DNA of 64,000 nucleotides from Sphaerisporangium sp040649355 (GTDB lineage Bacteria > Actinomycetota > Actinomycetes > Streptosporangiales > Streptosporangiaceae), in NCBI RefSeq assembly GCF_043197795.1, contig NZ_JBICTU010000028.1, positions 1 through 64,000 of the forward strand, written 5' to 3'. Below the pieces are notes generated by a model, which was not told the origin of the DNA, made no database searches, and saw only the letters and a list, made by a program, of their open reading frames with translations. The position numbers and the translations under genes were made by a program. Positions 8,387-18,818 of the stretch are shown piece by piece (the stretch's first letter is position 1; every line of letters begins with the position of its first letter).

Positions 8387-9424
8387 TCATCCGGCGGCCG
8401 GCCCGGACAGGTGGATCTTCACTTCGGCGCCGGTGGCCGCCGCGCGCAGCGCGTCCGGCGCGTCGCCGACCGGACGTACCGAGGTGACGAGCCGGTCGAC
8501 CGGCGCTCCGGCGCTGATGAGCCTCTCGGCCGCGGTGAAGTCGTCCGGCAGGTACATGGCCGAGCCGGCGATACGGATCTCCTGGTCCTGGATGGTCTCG
8601 ATGGCGACCTCCAAGGGCCCGTGACCCACGCCCACCACGACCACGCTGCCACCGCGACCCGACAGCGAGATCGCGGCGCCCAGCGAGCCCGCGGTCGCCA
8701 CGCAGTCGAAGACCACGTCCGGCCGGCCCCCCAGAGCGTCGGCGAGTTCGGCTTCCACCGCCGGGCCGGCCGCGTCCAAGGCCGCCACCGCGCCCAGCCG
8801 GGTGGCCAGCGCCCGCTTGCCCGCGACCGGGTCGGTGACGGCCACCGCACCGGCGCCCGCGTCGAGCGCCCCGAGCAGCACGCACTGCCCGATCGTGCCG
8901 CCACCCAGCACGGCGACCGTGCATCCGTCGAGCCGGCCGCCGTGCCCGGACGCCATGCCGACGGCGTGCACCGCGGTGGCCAGCGGTTCGGTCATCGCGG
9001 CCGCCGCCAGGGAGACACCGGCGGGTACGGGCGCGAGCGCGGCCTGCGGGACCGCGAAGAAGTCGGCGAACGCGCCGGGCCGATGCGACCCGATCCCGAC
9101 CAGGTCGGCGCACAGGTTCTGCCGGCCGCGCCGGCAGTAGAAGCATCGCCCGCAGTACAGGGCCGGGCGGAGGTAGACGGCGTCGCCCACCGTGTGCCCG
9201 GTCGTGCCGGGACCGGCCTCGGCCACGACACCGGACGCCTCGTGGCCCGGCGGGATCGGGTAGGGCAGCCATGGATGCCCGCGCCGCAGCGTGTGCAGGT
9301 CCGAGCCGCAGATTCCGGCGTAGGCCATGCGCACCAGGACCTCACCCGCCGCCGGTCGAGGGATCGGCACCTCGCGCACCTCGACCTGTTCCGGCCCTGT
9401 GATCCACACCTGCCGCATGCTCAT
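8387..9424 (-). CDS. Zinc-dependent alcohol/polyol dehydrogenase (MDR family)
   Basis: A 345-residue zinc dehydrogenase with CGSDLHTLRRG at the catalytic site, PPGHEASGVV, structural cysteines CGRCFYCRRGRQNLC and GGGTIGQ in the coenzyme domain. It resembles threonine/sorbitol-type dehydrogenases. ATG 9424 overlaps the stop of the SMP-30 gene by four bases (ATGA), so the two are co-translated. Pairing a polyol or sugar dehydrogenase with a lactonase is the usual first half of a non-phosphorylative sugar oxidation route. That reading fits here but rests on context. Confidence 0.87.
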   Translation of the reverse strand: MSMRQVWITGPEQVEVREVPIPRPAAGEVLVRMAYAGICGSDLHTLRRGHPWLPYPIPPGHEASGVVAEAGPGTTGHTVGDAVYLRPALYCGRCFYCRRGRQNLCADLVGIGSHRPGAFADFFAVPQAALAPVPAGVSLAAAAMTEPLATAVHAVGMASGHGGRLDGCTVAVLGGGTIGQCVLLGALDAGAGAVAVTDPVAGKRALATRLGAVAALDAAGPAVEAELADALGGRPDVVFDCVATAGSLGAAISLSGRGGSVVVVGVGHGPLEVAIETIQDQEIRIAGSAMYLPDDFTAAERLISAGAPVDRLVTSVRPVGDAPDALRAAATGAEVKIHLSGPAAG

Positions 9425-10320
9425 AGGTCACCGCTCCTTTTCTCGACCGCTCCGAACAGGTAACCGGCGACGCCTCGCCTGCCGACGTCGAGCAGGTAGA
9501 CCGACCCGCCGCGAGACGGGCCGGCGTCGTCCGCGGCGGTGGTCACCGCGAGCAGATCGAGGCCGCGTCCGGCGAAGGCGCACGAGGTGACGTTGCGGTC
9601 GGGCAGTTCGACCCGCCCGGTCGGCGTGCCGTCGGCGCGCAGCCGTACCAGGCAGCCCGCACCCCAGACGGCGAGCCACAGGTCGGCCCGCGCGTCCACG
9701 GCGAGGCCGTCCGGAATGCCGTCCGCGCGCGGCACACGGGCGATGACCTCAGGCGCCCCAACCCCGCCGTCGCGGTCGAACGCGGCGCGGGACACGGTTC
9801 CGTCGCCGCTGTCGACGAAGAACAACAGATCGCCACGCGGGCTCCAGGCGATGCCGTTGCCGTGGCTGATTCCGGTCCAGTGCGGGAACAGCTCGCCGGT
9901 CGGGTCTACCGACCACAGCGCGCCGGCACCCGGCAGGTCCGGACAGACCGTACCGGCCCAGAGCCGGCCGTCCGGGCCGGCCTTCGCGTCGTTGAACCGC
10001 TCCCCGGGGGGCCGGCCGGGGAGCCGCGCCAGCACGGTGGACGGCACGCCCGGCCCATCCGCACGGCGCAGGACCTGGTCGTCGACGGTGAGCACCAGCC
10101 CGCCGTCGGTCTCGGCGGCGACCGCGCTGACCACCCCGGCCGCGACGGGCCAGCGTTCGTGCCCGCCGGGGCGCAGGGCGTGCAGCTCGCCGCGTACCGC
10201 GTCGACCCAGCGCAGGCCCGCGGCCTCGGACATCCACAGCGGGCTCTCGGCCAGCTCGCACCGGCTGTCGACGACCCGTACGGTACGCGCGGGGAGGCGG
10301 GGGAGGCGGTCCAGCTCCAT
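9421..10320 (-). CDS. SMP-30/gluconolactonase family lactonase
   Basis: A 299-residue six-bladed propeller lactonase that would hydrolyse a sugar lactone to the aldonic acid with a divalent metal. Expected metal-site segments are present: an N-terminal glutamate (LAESPLW), ERFNDAKAGPDGRLWAGT, the GNGIAWSP loop and IPDGLAVDARADLW. There is no signal peptide, so it is cytoplasmic. Its ATG at 10320 shares a base with the stop of the upstream isomerase-like gene (TGATG), and its own stop overlaps the next dehydrogenase start. It probably acts after one of the neighbouring dehydrogenases. Confidence 0.88.
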   Translation of the reverse strand: MELDRLPRLPARTVRVVDSRCELAESPLWMSEAAGLRWVDAVRGELHALRPGGHERWPVAAGVVSAVAAETDGGLVLTVDDQVLRRADGPGVPSTVLARLPGRPPGERFNDAKAGPDGRLWAGTVCPDLPGAGALWSVDPTGELFPHWTGISHGNGIAWSPRGDLLFFVDSGDGTVSRAAFDRDGGVGAPEVIARVPRADGIPDGLAVDARADLWLAVWGAGCLVRLRADGTPTGRVELPDRNVTSCAFAGRGLDLLAVTTAADDAGPSRGGSVYLLDVGRRGVAGYLFGAVEKRSGDL

Positions 10321-11363
10321 CAGGACTCCGGAGGCAGGCAGGCGATCACCCGTACCGCGCCCCGCAGCCGCAGCGGTCCGGCCGCGGCGGGGACGACCAG
10401 CGTCTCCCCGCACTCGATCGGCGTCCGGCCGCCTTCCCAGGACAGCGTTCCGGCGCCGCCGGTGACGACGAGGACGGAGAAGCCGGTGACCGGCAACCCC
10501 TGCTCCTCGGTGCACTCCGCCTGCCACGCGCGGAAGTAGGCGTCGGCGTCAACGGGGAAGAGGCTACGCAGCCGGCCACCCGAGGAGGAGTGGAGGTCAC
10601 GGGGCGCGGGTGTCAGCTCGTCGAGCCGGTCGGCATAGCCACCCAGGTCGAAGCAGGTCAGCGCGAGGTCCCAGCCCAGTCCGAGCGTCGCCGGCTCCGG
10701 CCCCACCCCGAACGCGTCGTGCTCGGCGAGCACCGAGAACGACGTCGGCTCCTGCAGTTCGGTCACCAGCACTCCGGCACCGATGGCGTGCGGCAGCCCG
10801 GCGGGTACGTAGAAGACCTGGCCGGCGGTCACCGGAAGCTCGTTCATCGCGGCGAGCATCGCGGTGCTGTCCTGGCGGGCGACCCAGCCCCGCATCTGTT
10901 CGGCGTCGACGTGGTCACGCATGCCGAGCCAGACGCGGGCGCCGGGCGCGGCGGCCAGCACGATCCACCCCTCGGTCTTGCCGAACCGGCTGCCCAGGTG
11001 CGCCTGGGCGAAGGCACGCGTCGGGTGGCAGTGCACCGGCAGCCGTTCGCCTGCGTCGAGCAGCTTGACCAGCAGGCCGGTCTCCGTCCCGTTAGCGGCG
11101 GCGAACTCCGGCCCCAGCCAGGCTTGCGGGTTCGCCGCCACCAGCTCGCGCAGCGAGCCGTGTTCGGTACGCGAGACCCCGGTGTCCGGGGGATACCCGG
11201 GCGGCAAAAGCGCGGCGGGCAGGGCGGACAGCGATCCGACCCAATCCTCGGGCCCGGTGGCGCGGGAACCGCCGCCGCGGAACGCGCTGATCCGCTCGCC
11301 GCCCGAGTAGTAGACCGGTACCCGGTTGTCCTCCAGCAGCAGCGGGGCCGGTGCGTTGTTCAT
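10320..11363 (-). CDS. Class I mannose-6-phosphate isomerase-like cupin protein
   Basis: A 347-residue protein related to class I phosphomannose isomerases. It shows the zinc-binding LPVHCHPT segment, a FGKTEGW segment, the FYVPAGLPHAIG histidine and a C-terminal cupin half. The family interconverts fructose 6-phosphate and mannose 6-phosphate. No kinase lies in this operon, so the protein may act on an unphosphorylated sugar. Stop and start codons overlap with both neighbours (M81 upstream, SMP-30 downstream). Confidence 0.82.
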   Translation of the reverse strand: MNNAPAPLLLEDNRVPVYYSGGERISAFRGGGSRATGPEDWVGSLSALPAALLPPGYPPDTGVSRTEHGSLRELVAANPQAWLGPEFAAANGTETGLLVKLLDAGERLPVHCHPTRAFAQAHLGSRFGKTEGWIVLAAAPGARVWLGMRDHVDAEQMRGWVARQDSTAMLAAMNELPVTAGQVFYVPAGLPHAIGAGVLVTELQEPTSFSVLAEHDAFGVGPEPATLGLGWDLALTCFDLGGYADRLDELTPAPRDLHSSSGGRLRSLFPVDADAYFRAWQAECTEEQGLPVTGFSVLVVTGGAGTLSWEGGRTPIECGETLVVPAAAGPLRLRGAVRVIACLPPES

Positions 11364-12865
11364 CGATCGCCTCCTGACTGGGCCGCGTCGTCGAGGGGGT
11401 AGAGCGGTCGTGGCGCGCGACGGAATTCGAGGTAGTCGAGCCGGGGCGTGCTGGCACCCGGCAGGTCGAGCAGGATCGCGCCGGCGTGAAGACCCCGGAA
11501 TCCGGCCCGGTACATGGTGGCCGAGCGGACCACGACGGCGTCCGCGTCCGCTGGTTCGAGCCCGGCGTGCCGGTATCCGGCGGGGTCGAAGGTCGGTGCC
11601 GGGCGCTCGGTCACCAACACCACCAGGCCTTCGCCGGTGTCCACGGTGGCCCAGCGACCCATGGAGACGGGCTGGCCGGTCATGGAGTCACCGGTCAGGA
11701 TGACCGGTTCGGTACCCAGCCGCCGCACGGTCCCGGCCAGCGGTGCCGGCGTGGACCACCGGGCGTCCAGGGTCGCGCCCACCGCGGTGTCGACCGCGCC
11801 ACCGGGGCCCGCCGCGAAACACGCGGCCACCGCCGGGGCGTCCACCACCGTCGCGTACGCCCGCAGGCCTCTGCCGTGCTCCAGCAGTGCGGCGATCACG
11901 GCGGCGCTGTCGGCGGTGGCTCCCGCGGTGGGCGAGTCCGCGGACTGGACCAGCAGCACCGGCCCCAGCCGGGTACGCGAGCGCGCCTGGCGGATGGCCT
12001 CGGCGACCGGTACCGGTTCCACCGCGAACCCGGCCCGGTCGTGCCATGCCTCGCCGGCGATCCGCTCGGCGACCGCGCCGGCCGCGGAAGCGGCTCCGGG
12101 GGAGCCGTTGTGCGTGACCGTGACCCCGAACCCCAGCTCGGGCACGTCCAGCCAGGGCTGCACAGGGAACAGTGACACGTCGAGGATCGGCCCGCCGGTG
12201 GCCGTGTCGGCGATCGCGCGCAACCGCGCCATCGGCGGGTCGGACAGGGCCTGCGACTCGGCGGGCACGAGCATGGGCCGCTTGGCCAGGACCGTGCCCG
12301 GCCGCAGCCCGTCGACCGCCGCACGTAGCGCGAGGTCGGCGGCGCGCCGTCCGGTGTCGCCCTGGTCCACGTGCGGGTAGGTGTGGAAGCCCACCAGCGC
12401 GTCGGCGGCGCGCACGATCCGCAGGGTCACGTTGGCGTGCAGGTCGTGCGTCACGATCAGCGGAACGCCGGGCGCGAGCACCGCCCGCGTGCTCTCGGCC
12501 AGCGCGGCGTCGGCGGCGGCCTCGCCGTCGGCGACCAGCGCGCCGTGCAGGCAGAGCACCAGCGCGTCGACCGGTCCGGCGGCGACCAGGCCGTCGAGCA
12601 GCAGGCGTCGCAGTGAGGTGAAGCCGTCTCCGTCGAGGACACCGCCGGACATCGCCCAGGCCCGCATGATCGGCACCGGCCGGGCTCCTGCCTCCTCGAT
12701 CCGCTGGACCGCGCCGGCGAGCTCGGTGTTGGTGCCGGCCGACCGGTCCGCGGCTTCGGTGCCGAGCCAGAGTCCCTGCGCCACGAAGTCGTCCAATGTG
12801 GACGGTCGCGGGGAGAAGGTGTTGGTCTCCTGGATGAGACTCGCGACGGCGATCCTGACCGGCAT
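11360..12865 (-). CDS. M81 family metallopeptidase-like protein (MlrC type), copy 1
   Basis: A 501-residue member of the M81/MlrC family, named after the microcystin-degradation protein MlrC and presumed to be a zinc amidohydrolase. Visible family marks are QETNTFSP at residue 12, LCLHGALVADG, LIVTHDLHANVT, GFHTYPHVDQGD and a C-terminal LRPLYPLD-like end. A second copy of the same length sits at 20184-21689. It overlaps its neighbours at both ends. In a sugar-type operon it may cleave an amide or peptide-like bond of the imported compound, which is inference. Confidence 0.87.
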   Translation of the reverse strand: MPVRIAVASLIQETNTFSPRPSTLDDFVAQGLWLGTEAADRSAGTNTELAGAVQRIEEAGARPVPIMRAWAMSGGVLDGDGFTSLRRLLLDGLVAAGPVDALVLCLHGALVADGEAAADAALAESTRAVLAPGVPLIVTHDLHANVTLRIVRAADALVGFHTYPHVDQGDTGRRAADLALRAAVDGLRPGTVLAKRPMLVPAESQALSDPPMARLRAIADTATGGPILDVSLFPVQPWLDVPELGFGVTVTHNGSPGAASAAGAVAERIAGEAWHDRAGFAVEPVPVAEAIRQARSRTRLGPVLLVQSADSPTAGATADSAAVIAALLEHGRGLRAYATVVDAPAVAACFAAGPGGAVDTAVGATLDARWSTPAPLAGTVRRLGTEPVILTGDSMTGQPVSMGRWATVDTGEGLVVLVTERPAPTFDPAGYRHAGLEPADADAVVVRSATMYRAGFRGLHAGAILLDLPGASTPRLDYLEFRRAPRPLYPLDDAAQSGGDR

Positions 12866-13641
12866 CAGTGCATCACCCAGCCACCATCGACGACCAGCAG
12901 CTGCCCGGTCACGAAGGACGCGTCGTCACCGAGCAGAAAGCTCGCCGCCGCCGCCACGTCGGCCGGTTCGCCTCGCCGGCGCAGCGCCTGGACCGCCGAC
13001 ATGGCCTCGGCCAGCTCGGCTTCGTCGCCGTACACGGACTCCGCCGGGGTACGGATCGCACCGGGCGCGATGGCATTGACCCGCACCCCGTCAGGACCGG
13101 ACTCCCGGGCCAGGGCCCGGGCCAGCCCGATCAGGGCGGCCTTGGACGTCACGTAGTGCAGGTTCCCGGTACGGCCGAGCAGCGGCGTGACCGACGACAT
13201 CACCACCACCGCACCGTGGCCACTGCCGGCCAGGTCCGGGTAGGCGGCCTGAACGCACAGGAAGGCACCGGTGACGTTGACCGCGAGCACCCGTGACCAG
13301 TCCTCGGCGGTGAGCCCGCGCCAGTCGCTCCGCGCGGCCACCGAGACCGCCGCGTTGCACACCAGCGCCGATATCGGCCCGAGCCGGTCGCGCGCCGTGT
13401 TCACCAGGTCCTCGACCTGGCCGGGGTCGGACACGTCGGCGGGGATCGCGGCGGCCCGGCCACCGGCGGAGCCGATCCGCCGGACCAGCGCTTCGGCGGT
13501 GGTCTCCTCGCCGGCCGACGGGTGGTAGTTCACCGCGACCGCCGCTCCGTCGGCGGCCAGCCGCAGCGCGATCCGCCGCCCGATGCCGCCCGCGGCCCCG
13601 GTCACCACGGCCACCCGGCCGGCCAATGGCCTCGCCGCCAT
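12865..13641 (-). CDS. SDR family oxidoreductase
   Basis: A 258-residue short-chain dehydrogenase with TGAAGGIG near the N terminus, CNAA, VMSSVTP, HYVTSK (YxxxK) and the conserved end TGQLLVVDGG. It overlaps the M81 start and the enolase-superfamily stop by single bases, so it is deep in one operon. It is probably NADPH-linked, since an NYHP segment follows the second strand rather than an acidic residue. That cofactor call is weak. Confidence 0.88.
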   Translation of the reverse strand: MAARPLAGRVAVVTGAAGGIGRRIALRLAADGAAVAVNYHPSAGEETTAEALVRRIGSAGGRAAAIPADVSDPGQVEDLVNTARDRLGPISALVCNAAVSVAARSDWRGLTAEDWSRVLAVNVTGAFLCVQAAYPDLAGSGHGAVVVMSSVTPLLGRTGNLHYVTSKAALIGLARALARESGPDGVRVNAIAPGAIRTPAESVYGDEAELAEAMSAVQALRRRGEPADVAAAASFLLGDDASFVTGQLLVVDGGWVMH

Positions 13642-14849
13642 CAGAACCTCGGGAACTTGGCGCGGAACCCGGGCTGCGCGGAATCGGCGAACTCGCTGCC
13701 CTCACCGGCCTTGCGGTGATATTCGGCGTAGAACCGCAACTTGTCCTGGTCGATCTCCACGCCGAGTCCGGGGCCGGTCGGCACCGGGATCCGCCCGTCG
13801 CGGAAGGTGAACGGAGTGGTGATGATGTCGTCGGCCTGTTCTGGCAGGTGGGAGTCGATGGCGTGGCTGACCATCGTCTCCGCGGCCGCGACGTGCAGCA
13901 CCGCGGCGGTGGAGATGCCCAGCTCGCGGTCGCTGTGCAGGCTCATCCCGAGGTTGAACGTCTCGCACACCTTCGCCAGTTGCAGCACCGAGCTGGGGCC
14001 GCCCCAGAAGTGGACGTCGCCGAGGATCACGTCGACCGCGCGCGACCGTACCGACAGCGGGATCTGCTCGAAGGTGACGCAGCACATGTTGGTGGCCAGC
14101 GGGACGGGGGTGCGCTCCCGCACCAGCGACATCCCCTCGATCCCCCAGGTCGGATCCTCGCAGAACTCCAGGCTGTAGTCGGCCAGCTCGTTGAGCACCC
14201 GGATGCTGGTCTGCACCGACCACACCGCGTTGGGATCGATCCGCAGGTACCGCAGCCGCGAACCGAGCCGCTCGCGCATCATCCGGACCGACTCGATCTC
14301 CTGGTCCGGATGCAGCACCCCGTTCTTGAACTTGATGTCGCGGAAGCCGTAGGTGTCGAACAGCTCCTCGGCGTGGTCGACGGCGTCCTCGGGGTGGTCC
14401 CCGTTGCCGATCTCGCCCGCGGAGGCGTAGCGGTAGAAGACGTACGCGGCGAACTCCACCTGTTCGGTTTCGATGCCACCCCACAGGTCTCCGCACCGCT
14501 TGCCCAGGGCCTTGCCGACCAAGTCCCAGCAGGCCATCTCGACCGCGGCGCCGGCCAGCTTCGCGGCGCCCACCAGCGCCAGCTGCTCGCTGGTCATCCG
14601 GAAGACGCTGAAGCGGCGGGTGATCCGCCACACCTCCATCGGATCGACTCCGATGAACAGGTCGCGGTGCAGCATGAGGGCGCGCACCACCTCCTCGCCA
14701 CCCCGGGTCTCGCCGATGCCGACCAGCCCCTCGTCGGTGATGAGCTCGACGATGGTACGGGTGGTGGAAACCTCGACGCCGAAGGACCAGCGCAGCGGGC
14801 GGCGCAGCGGCACGGTCACCGGGGTGGCCCGAATGTCGACGATCTTCAA
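13641..14849 (-). CDS. Enolase-superfamily sugar acid dehydratase (glucarate dehydratase-like)
   Basis: A 402-residue mandelate racemase/muconate lactonizing type protein. Such enzymes remove a proton next to a carboxylate, here probably to dehydrate an aldaric or aldonic acid to a 2-keto-3-deoxy acid. Seen: the KFK base motif (FRDIKFKNGV), metal ligands in RIDPNAVW, LEFCEDPTWG and TNMCC, and a late SLHSDRELGIS segment with the catalytic histidine region. The arrangement is closest to glucarate dehydratases. I use TTG 14849, which overlaps the aminotransferase stop (TTGA) and has AGGAAGGA upstream. It supports a non-phosphorylative acid-sugar pathway. Confidence 0.85.
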   Translation of the reverse strand: MKIVDIRATPVTVPLRRPLRWSFGVEVSTTRTIVELITDEGLVGIGETRGGEEVVRALMLHRDLFIGVDPMEVWRITRRFSVFRMTSEQLALVGAAKLAGAAVEMACWDLVGKALGKRCGDLWGGIETEQVEFAAYVFYRYASAGEIGNGDHPEDAVDHAEELFDTYGFRDIKFKNGVLHPDQEIESVRMMRERLGSRLRYLRIDPNAVWSVQTSIRVLNELADYSLEFCEDPTWGIEGMSLVRERTPVPLATNMCCVTFEQIPLSVRSRAVDVILGDVHFWGGPSSVLQLAKVCETFNLGMSLHSDRELGISTAAVLHVAAAETMVSHAIDSHLPEQADDIITTPFTFRDGRIPVPTGPGLGVEIDQDKLRFYAEYHRKAGEGSEFADSAQPGFRAKFPRF

Positions 14850-16144
14850 GAGACGGTCCTTCCTGGTCCGGAGTCGGTCAGCACCGCGCGGACCGCGTCG
14901 AGGGTGGCGTCTACATGGCTGTCCTCGTGCGCGGCGGACACGAACCAGGTGCCTCTGGGCAGCACCCGCACGCCGTGGCGCAGCAGCGCCGCCGCGAAGT
15001 CGGCGTACCGGGCGTTGTCGGCCTGCTGCGCCTCGCGATAGTCGCGCGGTCGCACGGTGCCGAACCGCACCTGGAACACGGCCGGATAGCCGACGATCCG
15101 CGCGTCCACCCCCGCGTCGGCGAACTCCTTGCTCAGCCCCGCCATCAGCCGGGTGCCGGTCGGGTCGATCCGCCGGTACGGCGTGCCGTTCCGGATCTCG
15201 GTCAGGGTGGCGAGCGTGGCGGCCATCGCGACGGACTGGGTGTTGTACGTGCCGCCGTGCAGCACCCGCCGATCGGCGATCAGGTTCATGTACCGCCGCC
15301 GGCCCACCACCGCGGCCACCGGGAACCCGCTGGCCAGTGCCTTGCCGAGGATGGTCAGGTCGGGCAGCACGCCGAGCAGTTGCTGCGCGCCGCCCGGGGC
15401 CACCCGGAAACCGGTGATCACCTCGTCGAAGATGAGCACGGTACCCGCCGCGTCGCAGGCCTCGCGGACCGCTTCGAGGTATCCCGGAACCGGGAGGATA
15501 CCGGCGTTGTTGAACATGACCGGCTCCATGATGACGGCGGCCACGTCGCCGGAGGCGAGCCGCTCGCGTAGCGCGCCGGCGTCGTTCCAGGGCAGTACGG
15601 AGACGTTCGGGTCGGGGATCTGGCCGGCCGATCCGGGTACCGGTACCGGCGCCTCGGGCGGGCCGGCGGAGGAGAGGTCGGGTGCCACGCTCCACAGGAC
15701 ATTGTCGAACCAGCCGTGGTAGTGGCCCTCGAACTTGACCACCGCCGAGCGCCCGGTGGCCGCCCGCGCCACCCGCAGCGCGGCCTGTACCGCCTCGCTG
15801 CCGGAGACCGAGAAGCGCACCAGCTCGGCGGAGGGCACCAGTTCCACGAGCAGTCGCGCGGCGGCGTACTCCAGGTCGGTCTGCCCGGCGACGAGGATGC
15901 TGCGGTCGAGCTGCGCCCGCGCGGCCTCCACGACGGCCGGCGGCCGGTGCCCGAGCAGCATCGGCCCCATGCCGAGGAAGTAGTCGATCAGCCGGTTGCC
16001 GTCGGCATCGGTCAGGATCGGCCCGTCCGCCGACGCGAAGACCAGCGGATGGGGGCGGACTCCGAGCCGGAAGGCGCTGTTCACCCCACCCGCGACCACC
16101 GCGGAGGCCTGGTCGACCCGTGCTCGTGACTCGTCGAATTCCAT
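14846..16144 (-). CDS. Class III aminotransferase, glutamate-1-semialdehyde aminomutase-like
   Basis: A 432-residue PLP enzyme resembling glutamate-1-semialdehyde 2,1-aminomutase. It shows a VAGGVNSAFR start, SGSEAVQAALR, GHYHGW, IFDEVITGFR and the PLP lysine in LGKALASGFP near residue 265. Catabolic homologues move amino groups on 2-oxo or semialdehyde compounds rather than making heme precursors. The ATG is at 16144, behind an AGGAGAGACC site, 11 bases after the SDR gene. It implies that the imported molecule or an intermediate carries, or gains, an amino group. Confidence 0.86.
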   Translation of the reverse strand: MEFDESRARVDQASAVVAGGVNSAFRLGVRPHPLVFASADGPILTDADGNRLIDYFLGMGPMLLGHRPPAVVEAARAQLDRSILVAGQTDLEYAAARLLVELVPSAELVRFSVSGSEAVQAALRVARAATGRSAVVKFEGHYHGWFDNVLWSVAPDLSSAGPPEAPVPVPGSAGQIPDPNVSVLPWNDAGALRERLASGDVAAVIMEPVMFNNAGILPVPGYLEAVREACDAAGTVLIFDEVITGFRVAPGGAQQLLGVLPDLTILGKALASGFPVAAVVGRRRYMNLIADRRVLHGGTYNTQSVAMAATLATLTEIRNGTPYRRIDPTGTRLMAGLSKEFADAGVDARIVGYPAVFQVRFGTVRPRDYREAQQADNARYADFAAALLRHGVRVLPRGTWFVSAAHEDSHVDATLDAVRAVLTDSGPGRTVS

Positions 16145-16155
16145 CGGTCTCTCCT

Positions 16156-16929
16156 TCACCAGGTCGTCCACCCTCCGTCGACCACCAGGCTCTGCCCGGT
16201 GACGAAGGAGGAAGAGGGAGCCGCGAGGAACAGGACGGCCGAGCGCAGTTCCCGGTCGGTGCCGAGCCGGCGCATCGGGGTGCCGTCGGACAGCGCCGCG
16301 ATCACCTCGGGCCGTAGCGCGTCGTCGTTGGCGGGGCTGGGGAACATTCCGGGGCACAGCGCGTTGACCGTCACCCCGGTAGGCGCCACCTCGGCGGCCA
16401 GGAATCTGGTCATCCCGATGACGGCGTGCTTGCTGGCGAAGTAGGACGCGATGTCCAGGCCGAGGCCCGGATATCGGGAGGCGTCCCCGGCGACCAGCCC
16501 GTACACCGAGGCGACGTTGATCACCCGGCCCCAGCCGCGTTCGATCATGCCGGGTACGAACCGCTGGCAGAGCCAGAACGGCGCCTCCACGTTGAGCGTC
16601 ATGATCCGGCGCCACTCCTCGGAGCGGACCTCCTGCCAGGGTGTCCGGTGCGCCAGTCCCGCGTTGTTGACCAGCACGTCGATCTCGCCGGCGGAGGCGA
16701 CCAGGGCGTCCACGTCGGCGGGTTCTGTCACGTCGGCGCGGATCGGCCGGACCGTACCCCGGTCGGCCAGCTCGTCGGCGGTGCGCCGCAGCGGTTTCAG
16801 CCGGCGCCCGCAGATGACCACGCTGGCGCCCGCGTCCACGAACGCCTCGGTCATCTGCCGCCCGAGCCCGTCCCCGCCACCGGTGACCAGCACCCGGCGC
16901 CCTGTCAGGTCGAAGTCGTCCATCGCCAT
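16156..16929 (-). CDS. SDR family oxidoreductase (gluconate 5-dehydrogenase-like)
   Basis: A 257-residue short-chain dehydrogenase with TGGGDGLG, NNAG, NVASVYG, SYFASK (YxxxK) and a TGQSLVVDGGWT end. Sequence style recalls gluconate or 2-dehydro-3-deoxygluconate dehydrogenases, which handle sugar acids with NAD(P). The start is ATG 16929, just inside the transporter stop; ATG 16923 is a possible alternative. It is the first enzyme gene after the importer in the operon. Confidence 0.87.
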   Translation of the reverse strand: MAMDDFDLTGRRVLVTGGGDGLGRQMTEAFVDAGASVVICGRRLKPLRRTADELADRGTVRPIRADVTEPADVDALVASAGEIDVLVNNAGLAHRTPWQEVRSEEWRRIMTLNVEAPFWLCQRFVPGMIERGWGRVINVASVYGLVAGDASRYPGLGLDIASYFASKHAVIGMTRFLAAEVAPTGVTVNALCPGMFPSPANDDALRPEVIAALSDGTPMRRLGTDRELRSAVLFLAAPSSSFVTGQSLVVDGGWTTW

Positions 16930-16930
16930 G

Positions 16931-18796
<1,866 letters not shown>

Positions 18797-18818
18797 AACG
18801 CACCCCTCAGGCGACGGG